Assembly (NCBI GenBank): GCA_003415625.1
Contig: PYIU01000003.1
Span: 7,254,001 to 7,318,000 of the forward strand
Source of the DNA: Aquanectria penicillioides
Lineage: Eukaryota > Ascomycota > Sordariomycetes > Hypocreales > Nectriaceae
DNA length: 64,000 bases
Reading direction: 5' to 3'
Under the pieces are notes generated by a model. It was not told the DNA's origin. It worked only from the letters and a program-made list of their open reading frames with translations, and did not search any database. Below are positions 1-11,072 of the stretch, one piece after another. Position 1 is the stretch's first letter. The number at the start of each line of letters is the position of its first letter. The translations under genes were made by a program, and so were the position numbers.

Positions 1-690
1 CCCGGCCAATGCCATAAAGTACCTGCCCACTACCACCACTACCACCACAACCACCACCCACTACCTACCCTTCCCCTACAAATCGGCACGCACACCCACA
101 CACACACACCAGACCCTTGCTTGGACCTTGGCATCTCTGACCTTTTTTTTTTCTTTCTTCTCTCATCTCCGCGTTGACTTCTCCTTTCCTTCTCTACTGC
201 GCTTTCTCTTATCTTTAGCCTCTCCATCTTGCCTTTTTTCTTCAGTTATCAATTCTTATTTTCCCCTCACTTGTCCTATCTATGTAACTGCCTCCCTATC
301 CGTCTATCCAGGCGCCATTTTTACAGACCCGCATCCCTCTTCATTTCCACCACCACGGCCGCCTCACCTGGCCACGGATGCCGGCCCCTCGCCATCCTCG
401 CGACTTGCGCTCTTTCCATCCTCTAATTCCATCTCTTGCGCCCTTCTATCCCAATACTATTATCGTCTCTGTTTCCTCTAGCGACGGCCATTGCAACTTG
501 CGCTCCAATTGCGACTATCCTCTAATAACAAACATCAAGGGAAACGACCCCACCCACTCGCGGAACTTTACTATCCTCCTCTCCAACAACTTTTCCAAGC
601 TACCGAAAACCACACCCAAGTCTATAGCCCAGCCACAAGCACACATTCTCCCGCCGGACCCGTTCCTCATCTACGAATTCCTTTGCGACA
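1..690 (+). other. Upstream region / leader of the methyltransferase gene
   Basis: No gene is recognised. The stretch is strongly C/T-rich and A/C-rich, with short runs such as the T tract near 144-153 and an ACAC tract near 91-107. This is typical of the promoter and 5' untranslated leader of a fungal gene read to the right. The open frames here are low-complexity and look spurious. Confidence 0.5.
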
Positions 691-1999
691 ATGGTCGGCC
701 TTGAACCACCCAGGCAGCGTAAACCTGTCTCATCAGCTACCTCAGCCAATATTCCCCGCCATAAAGCGCGAGATGCCATTGACAGTAGCCATGTGGCTCC
801 TCCACTCAGCCTCGACATCGACGACGTAAGCCCTGCCGAAGACGATGACGCAGATATTAGCGACACTTGCTCCAACTATTCATCAGTCTCCGAAGATTCG
901 CTCCCTCCGATTCACGCCTATAACCACCGATATCATGGCTCTGGCCAGTTGATGACCCCTAATGACGATTCCGAAGCGCTTCGTATGTCGCTGCAACACG
1001 AACTCTTTCAACTTTGCCTTGACGGCGGGCTTGTCGACGCCAAGTTACCTCTCGAGAACTACACTGTGGAGAACCCTTTCCAGATCCTTGATGTTGGCGC
1101 CGGCAGTGGCATTTGGGCCTGCGACATGGCTCAGCGCTATCCTCAAGTCAACATCCTCGGCATAGACCTTACCAGCGCTCTTCTCCCCAGCGATGTACCT
1201 GCAAATGTAACATTCGAGATTGCCGACGCGACAGAGCGCTGGCCTTCAAATACTTACGACTTTATCCACATGCGAAACCTCGTTGGCGGCGGCATCCGTG
1301 ACTGGAAATCATTGCTTGCCAATGCCTTTGCTCATCTCAATCCGGGCGGCCAGCTCGAATTCACCGAGGTCCGCCCACGCTTCTTTGATGTTGATCCAGA
1401 GCAGGCGGACCTCCCCAGTCTCCTTGCCGGCCAGAAACCAGAGATTGGTGCAGCTTGTCTCGAGTACGAGATGACATATGTCGGCATGTGTATGAAATTG
1501 GGGTTGGACTTTGATCCGGTTCCCAGGGTTTCTGATTGGTTGACGGAAGTCGGTGCTGAGTCGATTCGCGAGCGTGTCGACTGGCTGCCGATTAAAAGCT
1601 GGGGCCTTGATCCCATCACCCGGAAGAAGGGCGAAATCTTGGGCAAGATGATTGAGTGCGGTAAGCTTCTACTAATGTATCTTGCATTGATGATTCCGCC
1701 AACAACTAACACGATCGGTAGGTCTTGAGAACTGGACACTCATGTTGTTTGGAATCTGCGGCTGGGCGGAGAAGGATACACGAGAGTTGCTAGATCGTGT
1801 CAAGAAAGAAGCCCAGGATCCGTCCCTGCGGAGTAATGTGCAAGTGTAAGTTTCCCACATCCCAGCGTACGCACTTTCAAAGCTGACAGCCCATGACAGG
1901 ACGTTTATTACTGCGCGAAAACCTTTTCCCTCACCCGAGGGGTCATCGATGAGCACCACCACAACAGAAGAATCTGAGAATATTGAACCCACCGATTGA
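691..1999 (+). CDS. SAM-dependent methyltransferase, TAM/LaeA-like
   Basis: Three exons (691-1660, 1722-1845, 1900-1999) joined by 61- and 54-bp GT-AG introns give 397 residues. After a disordered acidic N-terminus (about 1-90) comes the HELFQL segment usual in fungal TAM-domain enzymes, then SAM-binding motif I (ILDVGAGSGIWACDMA, about 131-146) and a LGIDL acidic-loop motif. The C-terminal exons add a WTLMLFG stretch and end in a family-like ITARKP. The fold and SAM use are clear; the substrate is not. Members of this family include the secondary-metabolism regulator LaeA, but many paralogues exist, so this should not be called LaeA itself. No biosynthetic cluster is next to it. The ATG at 691 follows a purine-poor but acceptable context (gacaATGG). 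Confidence 0.88.
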
Positions 2000-2230
2000 T
2001 GTATTTCAGCACCAAAAGTATTCATTATTGAATTAGCCAGTTACGGAAGCATGGGATTGCATTTAGAGACGGAACCGCAATTGGAAAACCCAGGAAGGGT
2101 GAGGTCCGGAACCCGGGCATGTACAAGGAGGCAATTGGATTTCTTTGGAGTATATATGGATGGGTTATGGACACGGGATTGCCGGGTTAGGGACAATTCC
2201 CAGGGCTGTATGATATGTACGGGTCATGTA
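2000..2230. other. 3' flank of the methyltransferase, ending at a TA target site
   Basis: Nothing coding is recognised. The last two bases (2229-2230) are the TA copy flanking the transposon. Confidence 0.5.
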
Positions 2231-2260
2231 CAGTGGGGGTGAAAAAATTCCGACACATTC
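2231..2260 (+). repeat. Left terminal inverted repeat of the Tc1/mariner element
   Basis: Starts CAGTGGGGGTGAAAAA and reaches GACACATTC. It pairs with the right end with a few mismatches and one or two length differences. The TA at 2229-2230 precedes it. Confidence 0.88.
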
Positions 2261-3288
2261 CGAGTCAACCCAGTGTCACTATACCTCCACCAAAAGAGGC
2301 TTCACTTTCAAATAATTCTAATAAATCCAAATAAATATATATCAACTATCTATATACATCAATATATAGCCCTTTAGATGGAGATTCTAATGGCCTTTTT
2401 AATATTTTGTATACCAGCCTTGCGCGCGTACAACTGCTTGCATTCTGCGCTTCATTGAAAAGATCAGGTTTTGCAGCACCTCTAGCTCAATCTCTTCCCA
2501 CAGCTCAATTGCAGCTTCAATAAGGCGCTGCTTTAATTCCTCATTTTTAGGCATGGTCGAGAGATCAGGATACCGCTCGCATATCCTTGTTTTAAGGATT
2601 GCCTATAGATTTTCAATAGGGTTGAGATCAGGGCTATAGGGCGGCCAGTCTATTACTTTAGCCCTTTAGTTCTTACACCATTCTAGCAGCTAGCTTATCA
2701 TCAATCGCGATCGAAAAAGAGGGGAATTATTGTATTAAAAGCGGCTATTTTTGGTGACAATTTGAGGAAGGTATTGCTGCAGGCATTCAAGTAGAACTCG
2801 CGCTGTAATGCCGCTACGGTCTGAGTCTGCATTGCCATAAAGAGGGACCATTGGAATGTGTCTGCGATAGCTAAAGGCGCTGAAAAACATCTGCGAATGC
2901 CTTATTGGAGTAATATAGGTCTGAACATTCTTTTTGAATAGTCTCTTATGCTAGGAACTATTAAGGGAGTCACAATTATAAAGAGATTATATACTGGCTT
3001 ATAGAAGCATTAAGTGCGTCTCTGGCCCTTGCCTTAGGCTACAATAACTTCATTTAAGAAGGTCTAAGACTCCCAAAAATCTATAGATATATGTATGTAT
3101 TGCCTAGTAAAGTGCAGTTGTTTTCTGGCTGTAGCCTTATTAATAAAAGGCCAGATAAGTGACCGAAAGTGCATAATGCCTTCCTTTTTAAGGAATATTA
3201 GAACTGTCTTCTTTAAACAGCTCAATCCAGCTTCTTCAATCAATTCCTTAATTTAAATATGAGGGTCATGCCCTATGACTTGTAGTAT

Positions 3289-3501
3289 CTATCTCCTTTC
3301 CCGGGCTCCTATCTTGCGCGGCCGGCCAGACTTAGGTTGATCTTGGCCGCTCTGTTGGTCACGATATCGCCTTACCACACCATAAATCGCATGCCGACTT
3401 AGCCCCTCATCGCGCGCGATAGAGGCAGCGGATACGCCCGAGTTGTACCTCCAAACAATCCTTGTTCTCGTATGAGGTGAATGATGCACTTGCGATACCA
3501 T
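3289..3501 (-). pseudogene. Tc1/mariner transposase, N-terminal HTH fragment
   Basis: About 70 codons remain open from an ATG at 3501. They encode a homeodomain-like helix-turn-helix (SAASIARDEGLSRHAIYGVV) followed by the GRPRKI linker typical of Tc1 transposases, so this part would bind the inverted repeats. The frame then meets TAG at 3289-3291, and the DDE catalytic part is interrupted by further stops up to about 2400. Upstream codons in the same frame lack an earlier convincing start. Confidence 0.8.
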
Positions 3502-3582
3502 TCTGACCTTATTTGGCTGTGCAATAAGCTGTTGAAGTTGAATGTTGATTATGGTGTAGGTAGAGGGAAAGCGGGGTACATG

Positions 3583-3613
3583 AAAATGTGTCGTAACTTT
3601 TGATGCCCCACTG
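3583..3613 (-). repeat. Right terminal inverted repeat of the Tc1/mariner element
   Basis: Read on the minus strand it starts CAGTGGGGCATCAAAAG and continues to CGACACATTTTC, matching the left end. The TA duplication follows at 3614-3615. Confidence 0.88.
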
Positions 3614-4830
3614 TACATAGTTAGACGTTTACATATGTATCAGAACCTTGAACAAGCAAAAAAGTTCATGCAAAGAGACGAAACGGTCGGCCTCGTCAGA
3701 TAAAAAGGTCCGGAAGATCTACACCCACCCGCCAACCTGGCCCCAGTCCCGTCCCTCCCTCGGAGAGAATAGAGCCCAATGAATGCTGCACCATGGAACG
3801 CCACTTTGCTGCTGGTCGGCATTGAGGGGGGTCCAAATTCCCAATTGCGCTTTTGTCGCATCGCATCCCAGCAGGTTTCGATACATGCTAACTGGGGGGG
3901 GGGGGGCGCTCCACACAGCAACACGCAGATGGGGACAGAGAAAGACAGACTGAGAGAGATTTGGGGCGAATTCCGCCCCTGGAGCAACGTGGTGCGGTAG
4001 GTACTCATGAAGGAAAGGTTGCTTATTTAGGGCGTTTGACAAATGGTGGTTGTCTTTTTTACATTTTTGTTTTATTTTGTTCAAGGTTTCGGATAGAAAG
4101 CATGGATGCGCGTGCATGATGGGTATTGGCGAGTGAGTGTGTTTGGATATGAAATACGTATTGAGATTTAGGCGGGAGCACGGCGAGCAAGTCTTTAGGG
4201 TAGATAGGATTGGATAGCGTCCGATGTGGTGTGTCCTCCATGGCTAGGTAGGTATTCGTTTCTATCTTCGCAGTGACCTTTTTTTTTTTTTTTTTTTTTC
4301 ATCTTTATTCTTGCTTTTGGCCTAATTGGAATTCCATCGAGGAAAATGAGCCCGAAGCAAGGGGTTTGTGCTCGTTACTTGGGATATGTGTTTGCGACTT
4401 GAACAATATTTTGTGTAGCATTCATGATTGCGTGGTGGTGTTGGTGCCTGTCGTGCTACCTCATGGGTAGCGGGAGGGGAGACATGATTTAGACTTTACT
4501 AGCTCCTTCTCGCCCATTACATCATGACAAGTGCATGCGACAGCTAAAATCAGTTTCAAGGATAAAAGGAAGCCCGTTGACCAGAGTACTAAAGAAATAG
4601 TCGTCAAACAATAAAAAAGCAATTGGATTCCCTAGGCTTTGTACAAGACGTTGTGGAAAAAAAAAAGAAGTAAAGCGTTAAAAGTAAATGAACACCACTC
4701 GTAGGGTATCTTCAGCCCCAAGACTCGACACCGTCATGCCACACCACGCATACATGATGATCATGCTCCTCATCCGCTACGCCATGCCTCGCAGCACGCT
4801 CGTCAAAACAAAAAAGCCCCATGCACCTGT
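3614..4830. other. Intergenic, between transposon and glutamine-synthetase-like gene
   Basis: No gene is recognised. There is a long G run near 3895-3906 and a T tract near 4279-4298. Several 60-130 codon open frames overlap on both strands without domain signals. The right part (about 4500-4830) is probably the 3' untranslated region of the next gene. Confidence 0.45.
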
Positions 4831-6415
4831 CTACACCGTCTCGATATATCTCTTCACCTCCCTGTAATTATGCGTTAGCCAATTGATCAAGCTTCATAGG
4901 TCGTGTGCGGGCGAGTTGAACTTACCAGTCTGTCACAGCTTCGTCCCACAAACGGATCTCGTGCTCCCTGGTTCCTCCAAAGTGGTCCACAAAGTCGTCA
5001 CCAAACACCTCTCGGGCGATGCTGTCCTTGGCCATGAACCGCACCGTCGCCTCCTTCAGGCTCTTGGCCAGGCGAGCTCCCTTGTCGGCCGCGCCGCCAG
5101 TCTCCTGGCCGACCGCTAGAGGAGGCACGGGGATCTCGAGCTTCTTCTCAACGCCGCGCCAGCCGAGGCCGAGGATGGCAGCCAGGACGAAGTGAGGGTT
5201 GGTATCGGCGCCGGGGACGCGGACCTCGAAGCGCGTGGCTCCGGCCTTGGCCGTGGGCGGCGCAATGAGGCGGACCGAGGCGGCGCGGTGCTCCAGTCCC
5301 CATGAAACGGTGACGGGGGCCCAGAAGTTCTCAACCAGGCGCTTGTATGAGTTGATGGTGGGGGCAAGGAGGGGCATGATGTCTGGGAGACCCTCAAGGA
5401 TACCGGCGAGGAAGTGTCGGCCAAGGTCTGAGAGGCCGGCAATGTCCTTCCACTTGGCATTCTCATCAATAGTATCTCTTGCGAGGAGATTCTTGCCGTC
5501 CTTGTCGACTAGCGACACGTGCATGTGTCCGCTGTTTCCGGGGAGGCCCTGCTTGGGCTTGGCCATGAAGCACGGGGTGATGCCGTACTTTGTGCTAACG
5601 CTCTTAACAACGTACTTGAACAGGGCGGCGCGGTCAGCCATCTGGGCGATTTCGCCAAACTCGAGGGCAGCCTCGAAGACGCCGGGGCCGGACTCGGTGT
5701 GCCAGCCCTCAATGTGGCAGTCAAACTTGGCGCAAGTGTTGAATACGTCATAGTAGTATTCCTTGTTGTGGACGGGGCGGGTTAGAGAATAGCCGAACAT
5801 TCCCTCAGTGAGGGCGGGGAGCTGGTGAGGGGGGTTCTGTTGGAGATAGGCGGCGGGGGAGGAGGAGTCGGGGTCGGGGGTCTTGAATTGGAAGAATTCA
5901 TACTCGGCTGGTTGGAGCAGAAGAGCCAAGGTTAGAGAGACGAATAATCGCGGGTTTGGGCACTGTTAAAACTCACCACCAGCCATAGCGCCGTAGCCGT
6001 GGCCCTTTAGCTTGTCAAGCTGGGCTCTGACCAAGCCGCGCGGGCACGCGCAAATGGGCTCCTTGGTGTCGGGGTCGAAGAAGTTGACCAGGAAGAAGGG
6101 CACGTCGTCCTCCCAGGGAATGCGACGGAAGGTGGATAGATCGGGGACGGCGAGAAGGTCATGGTAGCCGTTCTGGGCATTTGAGATCTTCAGCTCGCGG
6201 ATGTAGGTCTGATCGTGCATGTCCCAGCCAAAGATGACGGAGCAGAAGCCGAAGCCAGCCTGTGCGATGGAGAGGAACTTCTTCTTGGAGATGAGCTTGC
6301 CGCGCAGGATGCCGTCGACATCGACGCCGGCAACCTTGACCATGGCGTCGCTCTGGAGCACGGTAGGGAGGGACTCGACGGTCAGAGGACCGTCGGAGGT
6401 GCTTGGGGCAGCCAT
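4831..6415 (-). CDS. Glutamine synthetase type I-like enzyme (GlnA3/PuuA-like)
   Basis: Three exons (6415-5977, 5907-4926, 4861-4831) give 483 residues. The last exon is only 31 nt and supplies the family ending WEVKRYIETV; without it the ORF would read into an intron. The beta-grasp half has KVAGVDVDGILRGK; the catalytic half has GAEYEFFQF, a GWHTESGPGVFEAAL metal/glutamate-binding segment, GNSGHMHVSL (ATP/ammonia loop), NSYKRL and RAASVRLI. This is the prokaryote-type GSI-like family found in fungi beside the true octameric GSII. Family members ligate glutamate to ammonia or to amines/polyamines, so glutamine synthesis proper is not assured. The chosen start is the ATG at 6415; an in-frame upstream ATG at 6556 would add a hydrophobic stretch but lies in leader-like sequence. 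Divergent from the SDR gene 3.1 kb away. Confidence 0.9.
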
Positions 6416-9400
6416 TGTGGATTGCGACGCTGAGGAAAACAACTGAGGGCGGGCGTTGTGTTGAAGTTGTTGAAGCTCGCGGGGTAGGAGAGGGAGGAGG
6501 GTGAAAGTGACAAGGGCGGAGGATGATAAGGGAGATAGACGGATGGACAGACACAAGAAAGAGAGTCGAGGCTAGAGCAGGGAAATATAGAGGAGAAGAT
6601 GCGACGGACGGCAGGAGGGTCAATTGAGTAGAAATCCAAGGGCTAGAAGCTGGGTCGGGACGACGGTGCCGTGAAGGGCGGAGCCACACTCCGTGAGCCG
6701 TGCGGTCCTGGAGCGGTCGTGGAGGCGCAAAGCAGCGTAGCTAGCCGTAGTGTGGGGAAGCAGTAGCTCGCGATGCACACGACGAGGGGGCACAGGAAGC
6801 TCGCGGATGGATCTGGAAGCCAAATCCACGTAACGGTAACTCGAGGGGCAAGACGAGAGTGGAGCTCTGGGTGCTTTCTGGAGATGGAGAGCAGCGCAGC
6901 GGGAGCAATTGATTACGGCAGAGAGGACAGTCAGAGGATAGGGATAGGATTGCCAAAAGTCGGAGAGGAGAAGGAGGACGGCGGGCAGAGGTGGGCAGGC
7001 GACCAGAATGGGGGAGAGGGGTGTGCGTCTTGTGATGTGGGCGTGGGAGCGCGCAATGGAGGCTCGGAGCATTGGGGCCAGCGCGGCTACGATAAGATGC
7101 AGGCTTGATACAGTGCAGTAGTCTGGGAACCTGGGAGTCTCGCAACCCAGCAGGCTGGCAGCGATAAGGCTTCAGTGACGTACCGCTCCGGGAGGAATTG
7201 GGCCTAGTGCTGTTGCAGTCTAGCGGCCGACCGTCATTGATGCTCAGCGCGGGGAAGAGAGCGACGGCAGGGCGAACGTCGAGGGCGTCGGGGGCTTCCA
7301 TTGGGCCAACGGTCCGCTACCCGCCGTCTCAGCTGGTGTACGGAGTAAGACTGGCCGTGATGGTGCCCTGATACCGTGATCCCGAGATAGGTATCATGAT
7401 CCCCCCAGCCAGCTCGCCAGCAGCCAACGCTCTGTTTTGGAAGGTCGGGGGGCTGAGCGAGATACTGAACACGCTGTTCCCGAGGCCCTAAAAGATAAGG
7501 GACATGCGACTTTTCCATCCCGTGCTAGCCGTTCGACGTTGGCTTTGGTCGGGGCCACGGCTGTTGTAGATGCTGGGGGTTGGATGCCATGCCAGGGGCC
7601 AAGAAAAAAAGATAAGCATCACCACATAGGTATTCGTACACACGTGCTGAACAGCAGCCTCACGTGCCTCCCCAGGCACTAAATTCCCTGGGTAATTATT
7701 GCATATGCTCCTCGTCAGAATTGCAACTAAATCAGTCAGCATTAGGTGTCTAGAACGAGGCTACCTACTCTGTGTCATCTCGAGTGTGTTGTCGGCTATT
7801 ATTCGAGTCTGTGCTACTACTGCCATCATTGTCATCATCATAATCAGGATAACAATCAACCCTTCGCTACATATCGTGATCGCCATCTTGACCGTCGCAT
7901 TACCTCCCACTCGCCCGCCCGCGCGGTGCGCCCTCGTCTTTCTCTCGATCCGACTTTGCCTTCTTCACCTCACTTGATTGCCGCGCGCTCCCCTTTCATT
8001 GATGCGGCAACTGGTGTATCCAGCCAGCATTGACATACTGTCCCCAATCTTTTGTCGCCGTTGAAGCCTCGCTTCTGGCCCGAGCTCGTTCGCTGCTGTG
8101 TGTGCGCCCCACGCCACGCCCATCTCCAATCTCGTCCTGGCTCTGGCTTTGGCTGGGCCACCGCACCCGCGCTTGGGATCCCCTGGCCAAAGCTTCCTGC
8201 TTCCCCCGGATCTTGCAGAAGATGGAGCTGCCCGATACAGGCATCTAAGCACATGTCACTTGGAGCCGCTAATTGGACCTGCGTTGAGACGCTCTCGACT
8301 CGACTTCCATCGAGAGCAGCCTCAACGCAGGACGTGTATCATCCCGTCCCGCTCATTGCTACCATAGCCGCGCTGCTCCATTGACAAATAGATTTGCCGC
8401 GACTGGGTCGTCCCGGTCTGCATCTCGAGCCTGCGCCGACATCGCGTCCCGTTGCATTTGCCAAGGGTGCTGTGGGTGCAATGCTGCTGCTGCTGCTGCT
8501 CCTCTGGAACCCGAACCCGGACCCTGACGTTGGCCTGCTACACCCATGTCCCGGCATCTGACACGCACAAACTCTGGCAAACCAACCTGAGATCCTGCAG
8601 CATGGCATTTTCAACGACATAGAAATACGGGACTTGTTTGGTAGCGGCCACTGCCGACGCCATCCCGCGTCTGCCATGATCTGTGAGCCCCGTCGGGTTC
8701 CACCTTCGGACCATTTCTGATTCGATCCCGAATCCCGAGCTCTAGAGCCCAACCTGCTGCGACTTTGGTGCTGCCGCCGCCGCGCACCGAGAGGGACGAC
8801 GCTCTAAGCGGGCCCCCCTGCGCGACAGATAAGCTCCAATCTGAGCAATCATGGGCTCGGTCCCTTGCCTGCGCGAAGCTGCCCAGTCAGTGTAGCCGCG
8901 ACATAGAGGAGGGGGCCGTCTTTCATGACAGAGTGGGAAGCGGCCCAATGCGACCAACTACCTAGCCCATGCACAGAGCTCGAAAATTGGCGTCCGACGA
9001 AGCCATGATTGGTGTGCTCCTACTATCCGCCGTACACCGTTCCTCTGCCTACCTTCTTAGTTGTCCGTCTAGTCTTGTTGACTTGACACGGCCGCGAGCG
9101 ACATGTACAGTAAGTATGTGTGCTGCAGCCGCTGCCGCGCCCAGTGCCCACCCGCGCCGTTGTCGGAAATGCCAGGCAAAAGAAAGCAGCGCGTTGGACC
9201 AGTTTTGTTGACACATCGCGAACCTCTAGTGTTTCAATCCACTCCTCCCTCGACTGCCGGCCCGTCTTTCCCCCCTCGTGACCCCCCAATTCCCTGCTCC
9301 CGCGTGCGTGTTGTCGTTGCTTCTTCTCTTATCGGAGCTCTCACGATAAGCTGCTTCCCCTCCCCCTCCCCTCAGTTGCCATCACCACGCAAACACATAA

Positions 9401-9536
9401 ATCATTAAGCCCACCGTCGAACATTCCGTCCACATTTCCTCCACTCTTCAATCCCAATTCTCTCAACCCTCGAGACTCCCAATCCAATCCTGCTCATCCA
9501 TCCCCTCCCATCACATTACATCACATTCACAACACA
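6416..9536. other. 3.1-kb divergent intergenic region between GS-like and SDR genes
   Basis: No conserved protein is visible on either strand. Many overlapping frames exist because the region is GC-rich. It presumably holds both promoters; the last ~250 bp before 9537 are CT/CA-rich and look like the SDR leader. A short GCT/CAG trinucleotide run lies near 8482-8500. Confidence 0.45.
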
Positions 9537-10684
9537 ATGTCTGTTCCTCAGTCCCATGGCCGCCTTGCCGGCAAGAACGCCGTCATCACCGGCGCTGCTG
9601 GGTAAGTCCCTGCCCCGGCCCCGGCCCGGTCCATTGTGCATCTGCGCAATGAACCGTGCTTTGTGCCTATGCCTGCGCATGTTCTCATCCTCGTCCTTGT
9701 TCCTCATCCCATGTCCATATTCATGTTCATGTTCATGTTCATGTTCATGTTCATGTTCATGTTTGCAGCTTAATAGCTAACATGGGGTTTTCTCATACAG
9801 TGGCATTGGTCTTGAGACCTCCATCCTCTTCGCCAAGGAGGGCGCCTCCGTTCTCATGTCCGACATCTCCCTCCCTGCTCTCGAGAAGGCCGCCGCCAAG
9901 GTCAAGCAGCTTGTCCCCAACGCTCCCCGCGTCGAGATCTTCGTATGTCAACCCACCCAGCTACCTACCATGTCGATTCCGTCAAGTTCTGTGTTTTGTG
10001 GTCTAACAAGCTCTTTTCGCTGCCTTACAGAAGTGCGATGTCTCCAAGGAGGCTGAGGTCCAGGCCATGGTCGAGTCCCTCGACTCCTGGGGCGGTATCG
10101 ATGTCATGTTCAACAACGCCGGCATCATGCACGCCAAGGACGACGACGCCGTCAACACCCCCGAGGACATCTGGGACCTGACCCAGAACATCAACGTCAA
10201 GGGTGTGTGGTTCGGCTGCAAGCACGCCGTCCTCTCCCTCCGCCGCCACAAGAAGACCAAGGCTTCCATCATCAACACTGCCTCCGTCGTGGCCCTCGTC
10301 GGTGCCGCCACCCCTCAGCTCGCCTACACTGCCTCCAAGGGCGCCGTCCTCGCCTTCACCCGCGAGCTCGCCATGGTTCACGCTCGCGAGGGCTTCCGCT
10401 TCAACAACCTGTGCCCTGCTCCCCTCAACACTCCCCTCCTCCAGGACTGGCTCGGTGACGACAAGCCCAAGCGATTCCGCCGTGAGGTTCACTTCCCCAC
10501 CGGCCGCTTCGGCGAGGCCGTCGAGCAGGCTCACGCCGTTGTCTTCCTGGCTAGCGACGAGTCCAGCTTCGTCAACGGCCACGACTTTGCCGTCGATGGT
10601 GGCATGACCAAGTGCTACGTCACCCCTGAGGGCGCTTCCACGGCTCCCCCCACCAACAACGCCCTCAAGGAGTCCCTCGAGTAA
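9537..10684 (+). CDS. Short-chain dehydrogenase/reductase (classical SDR)
   Basis: Exons 9537-9601, 9801-9942 and 10031-10684 give 286 residues. It shows the nucleotide-binding TGAAGGIG motif (about 19-26, split by intron 1), an acidic residue in MSDIS after strand 2 that suggests NAD rather than NADP, NNAG at about 97-100, and the catalytic Ser followed by YTASK at about 168-172. VNGHDFAVDGG near the C-terminus is the usual SDR end. Strong C-ending codon bias suggests high expression. Substrate cannot be read from sequence; the closest general types are 3-oxoacyl/alcohol reductases. It is followed, tail to tail, by the methylisocitrate lyase gene, but no pathway link is proven. Confidence 0.92.
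9720..9762 (+). repeat. TCATGT hexamer array in SDR intron 1
   Basis: Seven consecutive TCATGT units (42 bp) lie inside the 199-bp first intron, about 40 bp before the acceptor. The array leaves the splice signals intact. Confidence 0.9.
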
Positions 10685-11072
10685 GCGAATGTGTATGTAG
10701 AAATGTTTGATGTCAATTGTGGAGATGGCGTTTTTGGAATGACGGCCCCAGCTCCCAAATGGACATGGAGCTGAGAGCTGGGCAATGGAAATGGAAAGGA
10801 AAGGGAAGGAAAGGATTGTCGAAAATGTCGGCAAGGAATATCAAGCAAAGCGAAACCCGGGCCGTCAACATGTGCACCAATGGGTATGGATCCATAGGGA
10901 TATGATGGCTAGACCGTGGTTTATGACAGACTCTAAGTAGTCGAATTTATTCAGATAATTTACAAACAAGTAAATCCCCAACTCCGACCCATGCTTTTGT
11001 TCCATCTCATCATTTCTGCGACGCAACACAACACGACGCAACGAAAGGCAACTTAACTATGTAATACTCAAT
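10685..11072. other. Convergent 3' regions of SDR and methylisocitrate lyase
   Basis: Both neighbours end here. Only untranslated-like sequence and an AT-rich patch around 10930-10975 are seen. Confidence 0.5.

Larger units (their letters stand above)
2231..3613 (-). mobile_element. Tc1/mariner-family DNA transposon, complete ends, degenerate transposase
   Basis: A 1,383-bp element is bounded by imperfect terminal inverted repeats that both begin CAGTGGGG and share GACACATT about 24 bp in. It is flanked on each side by TA (2229-2230 and 3614-3615), the target duplication of this superfamily. The minus strand holds a decayed transposase. The N-terminal helix-turn-helix part is still open at 3289-3501, with a GRPRK motif. 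Near the other end (about 2600-2660) the signature PPYSPDLNPIENL can be read. Between them are many stops. Several replace tryptophan, for example TAG directly after PIENL where W is expected; this is a TG-to-TA change consistent with repeat-induced point mutation. The interior is AT-rich relative to the ends. Not autonomous. Confidence 0.9.

Noticed and set aside
6741..7518. Overlapping 90-190 codon frames on the minus strand upstream of the GS-like gene
   Set aside because: Composition follows GC-rich DNA in all frames; no domain, no good start and no splice continuity.
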